Of a stretch of DNA of 64,000 nucleotides, positions 9,485 through 20,651 are shown piece after piece. A model generated the notes under the pieces. The model worked only from the letters and a program-made list of their open reading frames with translations. It was not told where the DNA came from and did no database searches. The position numbers and the translations under genes were made by a program. This DNA comes from Caenispirillum bisanense (lineage in GTDB: Bacteria; Pseudomonadota; Alphaproteobacteria; Rhodospirillales; Rhodospirillaceae), in assembly GCF_900230255.1 (NCBI RefSeq), contig NZ_OCNJ01000001.1:124001-188000 (forward strand), written 5' to 3'. Positions within the stretch are counted from its first letter, which is position 1. Every line of letters starts with the position of its first letter.

Positions 9485-10260
9485 GCGGCGGCTCCGCGGG
9501 CAATGAAGTGCGGGTTGAGGAAGGTCGGCGCCTTGCCGTAGAGGAACGCCCCGCCGTCGGTCAGGGTGACGCTGCCGCCGGCGGCGTCGAGCACCGCGTG
9601 GGCGGCGGCGGTGTCCCACTCGCAGGTCGGCCCGAAGCGGGGGTAGATGTCGGCCTCGCCCTCGGCCAGACGGCAGAACTTCAGCGACGAGCCGGCGTCG
9701 ATGACCTTCTTCACCGGCTTGCCGTCGAGGAAGGCGGCGAGCGCGTCGGAATTGGCGTGGCTGCGGCTCGACAGCACCACGAGGCCGTCGGCGTCGGGCC
9801 GGCGCACGCGGATGTCCTGGCGACCGTCGGCCGTCTCGCGGGTCGCCGTGCCGGGGCCGTGGCCGACGTAGAGCTGGTCCAGCACCGGGCAGTACACCAG
9901 CCCGAGCACCGGCCGGCCCTCGGCGATGAGGCCGATGTTGACGGTGAACTCGTCGCGGCGGTTGATGAATTCCTTGGTGCCGTCCAGCGGGTCGACCAGC
10001 CAGAAGGGCGCGCTGTCGACGTCCGGGATGTTGCCCGCCGCCGCCTGCTCTTCGGCCACCACCGGAATGTCCGGCGTCAGCGTCGCCAGGGCGGCGAGGA
10101 TGATGGCTTCGGCCGCTTCGTCGGCGGCGGTGACGGGGCTCGCATCGTCCTTGCGGAAGACCTCGAAGTCGCTGCGGTAGACCGCGAGGGTCGCAGCCCC
10201 CGCCTCCCGCATGACGGGGCGCAGGGCCTCGGCGAGGGCGGCGAGATCGGGCAGCGGCAT
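9481..10260 (-). CDS. cysQ: 3'(2'),5'-bisphosphate nucleotidase CysQ
   Basis: This 259-aa inositol-monophosphatase-fold protein has the metal-binding VAEEQ and WLVDPLDGTKEF motifs and the C-terminal EWDTAAAHAVL motif. CysQ hydrolyses 3'-phosphoadenosine 5'-phosphate, a by-product of sulfate assimilation, to AMP. It forms a two-gene unit with the threonylcarbamoyl-AMP synthase gene through a 4-nt overlap. No sulfate assimilation genes are nearby. Confidence 0.88.
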   Translation of the reverse strand: MPLPDLAALAEALRPVMREAGAATLAVYRSDFEVFRKDDASPVTAADEAAEAIILAALATLTPDIPVVAEEQAAAGNIPDVDSAPFWLVDPLDGTKEFINRRDEFTVNIGLIAEGRPVLGLVYCPVLDQLYVGHGPGTATRETADGRQDIRVRRPDADGLVVLSSRSHANSDALAAFLDGKPVKKVIDAGSSLKFCRLAEGEADIYPRFGPTCEWDTAAAHAVLDAAGGSVTLTDGGAFLYGKAPTFLNPHFIARGAAA

Positions 10261-10334
10261 GGCATCCTCCGGCGGGACGGGAAACGGGTCCGGCCGGTTT
10301 AGCGCATGACCGCGCGCGAGTCACCATCGCCGTC

Positions 10335-12998
10335 TCAGCCGAGCCCCACCGCCTTCAGCGCCTTCCTGGTCAGGGACTGCTTGAGGTCCCAGTAGCCGGC
10401 CCACGGATGGGCCTTCAGGCGCTTCAGGCGGGCCGGTAGCGTCTCCACCGTCCAGCGCGCGCCCGAGGGCAGGCGCGCCAGTTCGTCCCATGCGATGGGC
10501 GCGGCCACCGGTGCGCCCTCGCGCGAGCGGGTCGAATAGGGCGCGATGGCGGTGGAGCCGTGGCCGTTGCGCAGGTAATCGACGTAGATGCGCCCGGTGC
10601 GCTTGGCCTTGGTCATGACGGCGACGTACGTATCCGGATCATCGGCCGCCATCTGCCGCGCCAGCTTCTGCGAGAAGCCCTTCACCTCCGCCCAGTCGTT
10701 GCGCCGCTGCAGCAGCGGCACCACCACGTGCAGGCCCTTGCCGCCGGTGGTCTTCACCAGACTGTCGAGGCCGAGGTCGGCGAGGCGCTGCTTCACCTCG
10801 CGCGCCGCCTCCTTCACCCGGTCGAAGGGCACCGCCGGGTCGGGATCGAGGTCGAGGATCATGACGTCGGGGTGCGCCAGGTCGTCGGCCCGCGCCCCCC
10901 AGGGGTGGATCTCCATGACGCCCGACTGCGCCAGCCCGATGAGCCCGGCGGCGTCGGTGACCATGACGTGTGCCTTGCGCTTGCCCTTCTCCTCCACCGG
11001 CACGGAGGCCACCGACTTGGCGAGCCCCATGCCCGGGTGGCGCTGGAAGAAGCAGCTGTCGCCGCGCCCTTCCGGGCAGCGCACCAGGCCGAGCGGGCGG
11101 TTCGCCACGAAGGGCAGCATGCGGTCGGCCACCAGGTCCATGTACTCGGCCAGTTGCCCCTTGGTCAGCCCCTGGCTCGGGTAGACGACGCGCTCCGGGC
11201 TGGTGATGCGCACGCCGCGGTATTCCGGCGGATTGGTCTTGGCTTTCGCCATCTTCGCCTTGGGAGGCGGCGGCGGATCGGCGGGATCGTCCACCGGCGG
11301 CGTCTCCGTCGTTTCCGCGAAGCCGACGTCGGGCGGTGTCTCGGCGGGGGATTCCAGCACCACCTCGCGCGGGTCCTTGTCCTCGCGCAGGCCCTTGAAG
11401 GCGGCGTGGCGCAGGATGCCCTCGCGCGTCCAGGCGGCGTATTCGATCTCGGCCACCAGCTCCGGCGTCACCCAGCGGATGCCGCGTTCGCTGGCAGCGC
11501 CACCGGTGACGAAGGGGCTGGTCTTGCGCTGTGCCTTGTCCAGCCGGGCGCGGAGTTTCTTCGCCACCGCTTCGGTATAGCCGGTGCCCACCTTGCCGGC
11601 GTAGGTGAGCGCGCCGTGGGCATCGTAGTAGCCCACCGCCAGGGCGCCGAGGCCGGGGCCGCCCGTGGTCGGCGCGGTGAAGCCGCCGACCACGAACTCC
11701 TGCCGCTCGATGCACTTCGATTTCACCCAGTCCCGGCCGCGACCGGACCGATAGGGCGCGTCGCGGCGCTTGGACACCACGCCCTCCAGGCTCATGGAGC
11801 AGGCCTTCTCCCACACCCGCGGGCCGGCGCCGTCGATGTGGTCGGAGTAGCGGAGCAGCGCGTCCTCGGGCAGGTCGGCGTCTTCCAGCAGGCTGCGCAG
11901 CCGCTCCTTGCGCTCCACCAGGGGGCGGTCGCGCAAGTCCTCGCCGTCGAGGAACACGCAGTCGAACAGCTGGAACACGATGGCGTCGGTGCGCGCCTCG
12001 CCGATGGCCTCCTGCAGCAGGCCGAAGTCGCTGGCGCCGGCGTCGTCGAGCACGACGATCTCGCCGTCCACCATCAGGCCGTCGGCCGGCAGCGCCGCGA
12101 GCGCCTCGGCCAGGGCCTTGAAGCGGGTCGTCCAGTCCTTGCCGGTGCGGGTGAGCAGGCTCGCCTTGCCGCCGTGCAGGCGACCGATCATGCGGTAGCC
12201 GTCGAACTTGATCTCGTGCAGCCAGGCACCGCCGGCGGGCGCGCGGGCCTCGCGGGTGGCCAACTGCGGGGCGACGAAGGGCGGCGGGGCGTCGGACGCG
12301 GCGGCCTTGCGGCGGGCCGTCTTGGGCTTCGGCGGCGGCGGCGGCGCCTCCCCTTCCTCGGCGGCGATGACGTCCATGGGGCGGTCGGTGACGGCGCTGG
12401 TCATGTGCTGCGTCACCAGCCAGTCCCCGTCGCCGGGGCGGGCGTGGTCGTCCTTCTTCTTGAGGAGCAGCCAGTTGTCCTTGCCCTTGTCGGCGGCGCG
12501 CCGGCCGCCCATGCGCACCAGCGCCCAGCGGCCGTTCATGCGCTGGCCGTGCAGCAGGACGTCGAGCTTGCCCTTCTCCACCTGCGCCACCGGGTCGTCG
12601 CCCTCCAGCAGCTCCCAGGTGCCGCCGTCCCACAGCATGACGGTGCCGCCGCCGTACTGGCCCTTGGGGATGGTGCCCTCGAACCCGGCATAGTCCAAGG
12701 GGTGGTCTTCGGTGTGGACGGCGAGGCGTTTGTCGGCTGGGTCCAGCGACGGCCCCTTGGTGACCGCCCACGACGCCAGCACGCCGTTCATCTCCAGCCG
12801 GAAATCCCAGTGCAGGCGGGTGGCGGCGTGCTTCTGCACCACGAAGATCGGCGGATCGCCCTTCTTCCGCCGTTTCGCCTTGCCGGCCGGCGGCTCGCGG
12901 GTCTTGGAGAAGTCGCGCTTGGCGACGTAGGCCGCGAGCGCGTCGGCGGCGCGCACCGCGGGCTTGGTCTCGTCGTCGGAGGAGCCGTTGCGCGGCAT
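10335..12998 (-). CDS. ligD: Multifunctional NHEJ DNA ligase LigD (PE-LIG-POL)
   Basis: This 887-aa protein has all three LigD modules. An N-terminal 3'-phosphoesterase lies at about 48-200 (QKHAATRLHWDFRLE and DYAGFEGTIPKGQYGGG). The ATP-dependent ligase follows, with the adenylated lysine K264 in EIKFDGYR. The C-terminal archaeo-eukaryotic-primase-type polymerase, from about 590, carries the catalytic DLDPDP. A Pro/Lys-rich linker precedes the polymerase. LigD processes, fills and seals double-strand breaks together with Ku. It lies 13 nt behind ku on the same strand, the standard pairing. Confidence 0.95.
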   Translation of the reverse strand: MPRNGSSDDETKPAVRAADALAAYVAKRDFSKTREPPAGKAKRRKKGDPPIFVVQKHAATRLHWDFRLEMNGVLASWAVTKGPSLDPADKRLAVHTEDHPLDYAGFEGTIPKGQYGGGTVMLWDGGTWELLEGDDPVAQVEKGKLDVLLHGQRMNGRWALVRMGGRRAADKGKDNWLLLKKKDDHARPGDGDWLVTQHMTSAVTDRPMDVIAAEEGEAPPPPPKPKTARRKAAASDAPPPFVAPQLATREARAPAGGAWLHEIKFDGYRMIGRLHGGKASLLTRTGKDWTTRFKALAEALAALPADGLMVDGEIVVLDDAGASDFGLLQEAIGEARTDAIVFQLFDCVFLDGEDLRDRPLVERKERLRSLLEDADLPEDALLRYSDHIDGAGPRVWEKACSMSLEGVVSKRRDAPYRSGRGRDWVKSKCIERQEFVVGGFTAPTTGGPGLGALAVGYYDAHGALTYAGKVGTGYTEAVAKKLRARLDKAQRKTSPFVTGGAASERGIRWVTPELVAEIEYAAWTREGILRHAAFKGLREDKDPREVVLESPAETPPDVGFAETTETPPVDDPADPPPPPKAKMAKAKTNPPEYRGVRITSPERVVYPSQGLTKGQLAEYMDLVADRMLPFVANRPLGLVRCPEGRGDSCFFQRHPGMGLAKSVASVPVEEKGKRKAHVMVTDAAGLIGLAQSGVMEIHPWGARADDLAHPDVMILDLDPDPAVPFDRVKEAAREVKQRLADLGLDSLVKTTGGKGLHVVVPLLQRRNDWAEVKGFSQKLARQMAADDPDTYVAVMTKAKRTGRIYVDYLRNGHGSTAIAPYSTRSREGAPVAAPIAWDELARLPSGARWTVETLPARLKRLKAHPWAGYWDLKQSLTRKALKAVGLG

Positions 12999-13011
12999 GG
13001 CCCCGCCCCCG

Positions 13012-13863
13012 TCAGCCCGTCTTGCGGCGACTGCCGCCGCTGCTGCCGCCGCTGGCGGTCTTTCTCTTGGGCGCCGGCTTGGGTGGTTCGTCCTCGGCGA
13101 TGGACTTCTTGAGCGCGTCCATGAGGTTGATGACCTTGCCCTTGGGCTTGGCCTTGCCCTTCTCCACCGGCCCGGCGTGGCGCTGCATGCGCTCCTCGAT
13201 CAGTTCGCGCAGGGCCTCCTGGTAGTGGTCGGTGAAGGTCTCCGGCTCGAACGCGCCGGCGCGGCTCTCGATGAGTTGCTGGGCCATCTTCACCTGGTCC
13301 TTGTCGGGCTTCACGTCCTTGACGTCGTCGAAGTACTCCTCGGCCTCGCGCAGCTCGTCGGCATAGCGCAGGGTTTCGAGCAGCAGGCCCTTGCCGCAGG
13401 GGCGGATGGCGACGATGTGCTCCTTGCCCGACAGCACGATCTGGCCGAGCGCCATCTTCTTGGCGCCGCGCAGGGCGTCGCGGATGGTGACGTAGGCCTC
13501 GTTGGCGATGTCGCCGTCGGGCGTCACGAAGTAGGGCTTGTCGTAGTAGATGGCGTCGACGTCGGATGCGTCGACGAAGTGCGACAGGTCGATGGTGTGC
13601 TTGGAGTCGACCTTCAACTGGTCGATGTCGTCCTTCTCGATGGGCACGAAGGACCCGTCGGCATCGGCCCCCATGACCACCTCGTCGCTGTCGATGGGGC
13701 CGTGGTCGGGCACGGTGAGCTGGTTGCGCACCCGCTCGCCGGTGTCGCGGTGATAGCGGTGCAGGCTGATCTTGGACGTGCCGGTGACGGCGGCGTAGAG
13801 CCGCACCGGGAACGACACCAGGGCCAGCCGGATATGACCTTTCCAGTAGGGACGAGCCGCCAT
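13012..13863 (-). CDS. ku: Ku-family double-strand-break end-binding protein
   Basis: This 283-aa Ku protein starts at the ATG at 13863 (MAARPYWKGHIRLALVSFPV), where homology to bacterial Ku begins; the 15 upstream in-frame codons are not needed. The ring-forming core fills most of the protein, and a Lys/Arg/Ser-rich basic tail (PKPAPKRKTASGG onward) follows. Such tails help DNA binding and LigD recruitment. It is co-transcribed with ligD and supports repair of breaks when no sister chromosome is available. Confidence 0.95.
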   Translation of the reverse strand: MAARPYWKGHIRLALVSFPVRLYAAVTGTSKISLHRYHRDTGERVRNQLTVPDHGPIDSDEVVMGADADGSFVPIEKDDIDQLKVDSKHTIDLSHFVDASDVDAIYYDKPYFVTPDGDIANEAYVTIRDALRGAKKMALGQIVLSGKEHIVAIRPCGKGLLLETLRYADELREAEEYFDDVKDVKPDKDQVKMAQQLIESRAGAFEPETFTDHYQEALRELIEERMQRHAGPVEKGKAKPKGKVINLMDALKKSIAEDEPPKPAPKRKTASGGSSGGSRRKTG

Positions 13864-13961
13864 GGGGGATGCGCCTCCGAGCGCCGCGACAGGATCGACG
13901 ACTCGCAAAACGCGATGGAGGCGGCCGGCGTTCGGGCGGGACGCGCGGTCCCGCCGCGCCG

Positions 13962-14753
13962 TCAGTCGAACAGCTTGTCGATCTCGTCCTGGCTGATGCC
14001 CTTGTTTTCCAGGGCCGGGCCGTTGAGCAGGCGCTTTTCCTCGTCCTGCGGCACCGCGTCTTCGGGGATGATGTTGGCGAAGGTGTCGCGGCCCCAGATC
14101 TCGATCATGCGCTCGACGCGCTCTTCCACGAACTTCAGCGTGTTCACCACCTTGGTGATGCGCTGGCCGGTGATGTCCTGGAAGTTGCAGGCTTCGAAGA
14201 TGTTCAGGATGTGCTCGGAAATCTCCTCCGCCTGATGGCGGATGAAGCCGTCCTGCTCCTGTGCCTGGATACCCTGGGCCAGGGCGTCGATCTTTTCGGC
14301 GGCGTTGAGGATGGAGTCGGTGGCGCCCTCGGTGGAGCCGACCACGGCGTCCAGCTCGCTCGCCACCGCCAGCAGACGGTCGTGGTCCTTGTCGTTGGAC
14401 CGCAGGGCGGCGATTTCCTTCTTGGTCTGCTGGATGCAGTTGGCGAGCGCGTGGATCTCCATCTTCAGGAGTTCCACTTCCTGGCGCTGCTTTTCCAGCG
14501 ACGACATCTCGGCTGCCTCGCGGGCGCGCTCGGCTTCCTGCTTGGCCTGCTCGTGGGCCTCGTCGCCCAGGCGTTCGCGCACGAAGGTGTCGAGCGCCTT
14601 CAACTGCTCGCTGAGTTGCAGGAAGGCTTCGGCGTCCATGGCCGTGCCGGGGACCGCCGAGGCCGCGCCGGCGGGAGCGGCCGCACCGTCGGCCGGCGCC
14701 GCGCCGGCCTGCTGCATGCGCCGCAGTTCTGCCGTGAAGAGCTTCTTGCTCAT
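13962..14753 (-). CDS. cheZ: Chemotaxis protein phosphatase CheZ
   Basis: This 263-aa helical protein has the CheZ active site FQDITGQRI, with D193 and Q197 spaced like E. coli D143/Q147, and ends in the CheY-binding peptide ISQDEIDKLFD. A Glu/Ala/Gln-rich coiled-coil segment lies at about 60-115. CheZ removes phosphate from CheY-P to reset swimming direction. The start is the ATG at 14753. No other chemotaxis genes are nearby; the upstream neighbour is a hemerythrin gene on the same strand, 95 nt away. Confidence 0.88.
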   Translation of the reverse strand: MSKKLFTAELRRMQQAGAAPADGAAAPAGAASAVPGTAMDAEAFLQLSEQLKALDTFVRERLGDEAHEQAKQEAERAREAAEMSSLEKQRQEVELLKMEIHALANCIQQTKKEIAALRSNDKDHDRLLAVASELDAVVGSTEGATDSILNAAEKIDALAQGIQAQEQDGFIRHQAEEISEHILNIFEACNFQDITGQRITKVVNTLKFVEERVERMIEIWGRDTFANIIPEDAVPQDEEKRLLNGPALENKGISQDEIDKLFD

Positions 14754-14848
14754 GGTGTCACCTGCCCCTGGCCCGGGACGAACCATCGCTCCGGGTATCC
14801 GTCTTTCCCCGTCGGCCGTCGCGCACCCGCGCCGGCCGCCCTTGCGCC

Positions 14849-15349
14849 TCAGCGCGCGCCGGTGGCGCGGTCGAGGTCGTCGTCTTCTTCGCCGTCGAGG
14901 CCCTCGAGGTCGAGGTTCATGCAGGCGAGCAGTTCCTCGGGCGTCAGCGTCTGGCCCTGCACGAAGGGCGTGTACTTGCGGTCGACGCCGAGGATGTGGC
15001 CGGTCAGCCAGTTCTTGAGGAACTCCAGCACCTCGCCGTCCAGGCTGGCGTCGTCGCCGCCATGCCAGCGTTCCACGATGCCGCGCACCTGGGTGGTGAG
15101 CTTGGCGTGCTCGCGCTTGTGGGGCGCCAGTTCGGGGTAGGCGCCCTTTTCCATCAGCAGCTCTTCGCGGCCGAAGTGCGTCTCGGTGTACTCGAGCAGC
15201 ACGTTCAGCACGCTGCCGACGGTGTCACGCCCGCCGCCTTCATTCATGGCGTCGTCGAGCTGGTTGATGAGGCTCACCAGCAGCTTGTGATCGGTGTCGA
15301 TGAGGTCGACCCCGACGCTGTAGGAGTCCTGCCAGTTAATCAGCGCCAT
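14849..15349 (-). CDS. Bacteriohemerythrin
   Basis: This 166-aa protein has a complete seven-ligand di-iron site: H21, H58, E62, H77, H81, H118 and D123, with canonical spacings. The remaining C-terminus is acidic (GEEDDDLD). It should bind O2 reversibly, serving as a store, shuttle or sensor. Its position just before cheZ suggests a link with oxygen-dependent motility, as in aerotaxis, but this is inference. The start is the ATG at 15349, where the hemerythrin fold begins; an upstream in-frame start adds a basic low-complexity stretch. Confidence 0.9.
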   Translation of the reverse strand: MALINWQDSYSVGVDLIDTDHKLLVSLINQLDDAMNEGGGRDTVGSVLNVLLEYTETHFGREELLMEKGAYPELAPHKREHAKLTTQVRGIVERWHGGDDASLDGEVLEFLKNWLTGHILGVDRKYTPFVQGQTLTPEELLACMNLDLEGLDGEEDDDLDRATGAR

Positions 15350-15512
15350 GCGGCGATCTCCCTCCCCACCGGCGATGCCGGCGGTATCGTCTCTGCGAAT
15401 CCGGTCGGCGAAGCGTTCCCCGTGGCCGCGGAAGCGGTGTCCCGACACTCCGCAGCAGGCACCACGAATACACCACGGCGGTTCTTATGGGCAAGGCATT
15501 CGCTCCGCCGGA

Positions 15513-15541
15513 AGTATAAGAAGGATACGCTTTTTTGTCGC
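15513..15541 (-). promoter_or_regulatory. Candidate sigma-70 promoter for hemerythrin-cheZ
   Basis: Read on the minus strand, GCGACA (15541-15536), a 17-nt spacer and TATACT (15518-15513) resemble a housekeeping promoter in an AT-rich patch of the 282-bp gap between the divergent hemerythrin and kinase genes. It would leave a leader of roughly 155 nt. Nothing else recognisable lies in the gap. Confidence 0.35.
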
Positions 15542-15631
15542 TATCGAATAAGACTGGGCGCACACTCGCACTGCCGGCCGGACGGGCCGCCGGTCGGCCG
15601 CGGGTGAACGGTCGGGTCTGAAACGAGGTCT

Positions 15632-18370
<2,739 letters not shown>

Positions 18371-18377
18371 AGCGCCG

Positions 18378-18770
18378 TCAGCCGGCCTTGGCGCGGTCGC
18401 GCAGGTGGCTGCGGCACTGGCGTTCCAGGTCGTCCAGTTCCGCCAGCGTCAGGTCGATGTCGCGGCGGTGCGCCTGCAGGGCGTCGCGGCGCTCGCCGAT
18501 CTTGGCCATCAGCAGTTCCAGCTGCCGGCTCTCGCCCATGTCGGTGTCGTAGAGATCGAGGATGTCCTTGATCTCCGACAGCGAGAAGCCGAGCCGCTTG
18601 CCGCGAAGGATCAGCATCAGCCGCACCCGGTCGCGCGCGGTGTAGATGCGCCGCTGGCCCTCGCGCATGGGTTCGATGAGGTTCTTGTCCTCGTAGAACC
18701 GGATGGCCCGCGCGGTCACGTCGAACTCGCGCGACAGGTCGCTGATGGAATAGGTGCGCTCGCTGGTCAT
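18378..18770 (-). CDS. MerR-family regulator, LiuR-like
   Basis: This 130-aa protein has the N-terminal winged helix (YSISDLSREFDVTARAIRFYEDKNLI) and a long C-terminal dimerisation helix (about 75-125). There is no Cys cluster for metal sensing. It resembles LiuR-type MerR proteins, which control branched-chain amino acid and fatty acid breakdown in proteobacteria. Its ATG is 8 nt from a palindrome of the type these regulators bind, so autoregulation is likely. Branched-chain degradation genes are not in the window. The downstream end nearly abuts the convergent PAS kinase gene. Confidence 0.8.
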   Translation of the reverse strand: MTSERTYSISDLSREFDVTARAIRFYEDKNLIEPMREGQRRIYTARDRVRLMLILRGKRLGFSLSEIKDILDLYDTDMGESRQLELLMAKIGERRDALQAHRRDIDLTLAELDDLERQCRSHLRDRAKAG

Positions 18771-18778
18771 GGGGTTAG

Positions 18779-18800
18779 TTTACGTGAACGTAAACGTAAA
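18779..18800. promoter_or_regulatory. Palindromic operator TTTACGTGAACGTAAA plus third half-site
   Basis: A perfect palindrome with 7-bp arms and 2-nt centre (18779-18794) lies directly upstream of the MerR gene and overlaps a third ACGTAAA half-site (18794-18800). The sequence is much like published LiuR-type MerR operators. It probably mediates autoregulation. Confidence 0.6.
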
Positions 18801-18817
18801 GCAAGTCGCGTCTGGGG

Positions 18818-19396
18818 TCACAACAGCCCCTCGCGCGTCACCCGCTCACCGTCGATGACGAGGCCCGCGATTACGCCCCGCCCGCTGCCGTCGATGGCCA
18901 CGGCGACGGCGAGCCGGCCGCCCTCGCGCACCAGGTCTTCCAGGTCCCGCCCGCTGTTCTCGGGCACGAAGTAGCTCTCGATGCCGTACTCGACCGAGAT
19001 GGTGCGGCAGCCTTCGGTGCCGCAGGCGGCGTCGAAATCGGTCCACACACCCCGCACCGTGCCACGCAGGAAGGGGGCGTCGCCGTCCGGCTTCTCGGTG
19101 GTCGCCGCCGCGGGGCGCCACAGGCCGCGGTGGTCGGGGCCGCGAAGCTCGACGTAGAGCGTGTCGCCGTCGGCCACCTCGGGCAGCGGCAGGGTGGCCG
19201 TCGACAGGCGCGAGGCGCGGTAGGTGAGGATCACGTAGTCACCGCGCAGCAGCGAGCGCGGGTCGACCGGCTCGGTCGCCAGCACCACCTCACGCCCATG
19301 CAGCAGCGGCCACTGGCGCAGGACCACCATGGCGACGAGCGCCGCCAGCATCACCCCCACCACCAGCGCGATGCGCGCGCCCAAGGGCAGCCTCAT
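18818..19396 (-). CDS. GDYXXLXY-domain membrane-anchored protein
   Basis: This 192-aa protein has one N-terminal membrane helix (about residues 8-27, LVVGVMLAALVAMVVL) and an extracytoplasmic domain with RGDYVILTY, the signature of the GDYXXLXY family. The function of the family is unknown. The ATG at 19396 overlaps the preceding DUF2157 gene by 4 nt, a pairing in which these two families often occur. A C-terminal Cys pair (CGTEGC) could form a disulfide. Confidence 0.75.
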   Translation of the reverse strand: MRLPLGARIALVVGVMLAALVAMVVLRQWPLLHGREVVLATEPVDPRSLLRGDYVILTYRASRLSTATLPLPEVADGDTLYVELRGPDHRGLWRPAAATTEKPDGDAPFLRGTVRGVWTDFDAACGTEGCRTISVEYGIESYFVPENSGRDLEDLVREGGRLAVAVAIDGSGRGVIAGLVIDGERVTREGLL

Positions 19397-20637
19397 GACC
19401 GTTTCTCCAGCCGCAACGCTGAGACCACGAGGCCGGCGCCCACCACCGTGAAGAACACGAACAGCGACAGCAGCGACATGGTGCCGCCCATGTAGAGCGC
19501 CAGGATGTCGAGCCCGAAGGCCGTATAGGCGACGCGCCGCGTCAGCGGGCTGCCCTCCCGCCCGCCGAGCACGGCCAGCGTGATGACGATGCCGAGGAAG
19601 GCGACCACCAGACCCCACTCCACCAACCCGGCCGGCGCCCACAGCTCGAGGGCGAGGCGCAGCGGGGCCAGCAGCGCCACGGCCAGCGCCAGCCACAGGC
19701 GCAGCGGCGTGGGCCGCGCCCAGGCCCAGGCGGCGACCACCGCCGCCACGCCGAGGCCGCCGGAGGCCAGGGCGTAGACCGGCGCGCCGCCGCCGGTGTC
19801 GGGCGAGGTCACGACGGCCGCGGCCAGGATGCTGCCGATCAGGCCGAGGGCGTGCAGCAGGGCCCCGACCCGCGGCACCTTCTCGCCGCCCACCCACAGG
19901 GCGAGCGGCAGCACCGCCAGCAGGGCCGCCGCGTCGGACGGGTCGATGTCTTCCAGGCGGGCCAGCAGGGCGAGGCCGCTGAGGCCGTACCAGCCGGCGA
20001 AGACCACCACGCCGAAGGCGAGGCAGCGGTCCCAGCGGAAGCCCACCGCCGCCGCCATGGCCAGCGCCCACACCGGCAGGAAGGGCAGGTGCAGCCGCAC
20101 GTCGTCGAAGAAGATCTCCTGCCAGCTCCACAGGCCGATGAGCGCGAAGGCGAGCGCCAGGGACGGCGCCGAGGGCACCAGCACCGCCGCCAGCAAGGCG
20201 CCTCCGGCCCACATCAGGACGCCGTTGGGGTAGTGGGCCTGGATCTGGTAGGTCTGGGCGACGAGGTGGATGTCCACCCCGAACAGGATGACGCCGAGCA
20301 GGATGAGCCCCTGCCCCGCCTGCGGCCGGCCGGCGCGGGCGAGCATCCACCAACCGCCGGCGAAGGCCGCGATCATGGACGCGAACAGCACCACGAGGCG
20401 CAGGGCACGCGGCATCTGCTCCCAATTGGCGGCGACGAAGGACACGGCGCCCGCCCCCACCAGCAGCACTCCGAGCAGCGCCAGCATGGCGGCGGTGCGG
20501 GCCTTGGACTGCTGCGGCCCGTGGGCGGCGGCGTCGGCCAGGATGACCTCGCGCTGGCCGGCGGCGACGTAGCCCGCCGCGACCCACCGGTCGAGATCCT
20601 CACCCAGGCGATCGAGGTACCGGCGTTGGAAGGGCAT
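19393..20637 (-). CDS. DUF2157-type polytopic membrane protein
   Basis: This 414-aa protein has a soluble N-terminal segment of about 45 residues (YLDRLGEDLDRWVAAGYV), as in DUF2157 proteins, followed by about ten to twelve hydrophobic helices. The function is unknown. I set the start at the ATG at 20637; the open frame continues upstream through mgtE but without family features. It overlaps the GDYXXLXY gene by 4 nt and lies 14 nt behind mgtE, so it may be co-transcribed with the magnesium transporter. Confidence 0.72.
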   Translation of the reverse strand: MPFQRRYLDRLGEDLDRWVAAGYVAAGQREVILADAAAHGPQQSKARTAAMLALLGVLLVGAGAVSFVAANWEQMPRALRLVVLFASMIAAFAGGWWMLARAGRPQAGQGLILLGVILFGVDIHLVAQTYQIQAHYPNGVLMWAGGALLAAVLVPSAPSLALAFALIGLWSWQEIFFDDVRLHLPFLPVWALAMAAAVGFRWDRCLAFGVVVFAGWYGLSGLALLARLEDIDPSDAAALLAVLPLALWVGGEKVPRVGALLHALGLIGSILAAAVVTSPDTGGGAPVYALASGGLGVAAVVAAWAWARPTPLRLWLALAVALLAPLRLALELWAPAGLVEWGLVVAFLGIVITLAVLGGREGSPLTRRVAYTAFGLDILALYMGGTMSLLSLFVFFTVVGAGLVVSALRLEKRS

Positions 20638-20651
20638 GATGGAGGAGGCCG

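Noticed and set aside
10560-13112. Long plus-strand open frame opposite ligD
   Set aside because: Composition is low-complexity (His, Gln, Val, Gly) and ligD on the other strand has full domain motifs.
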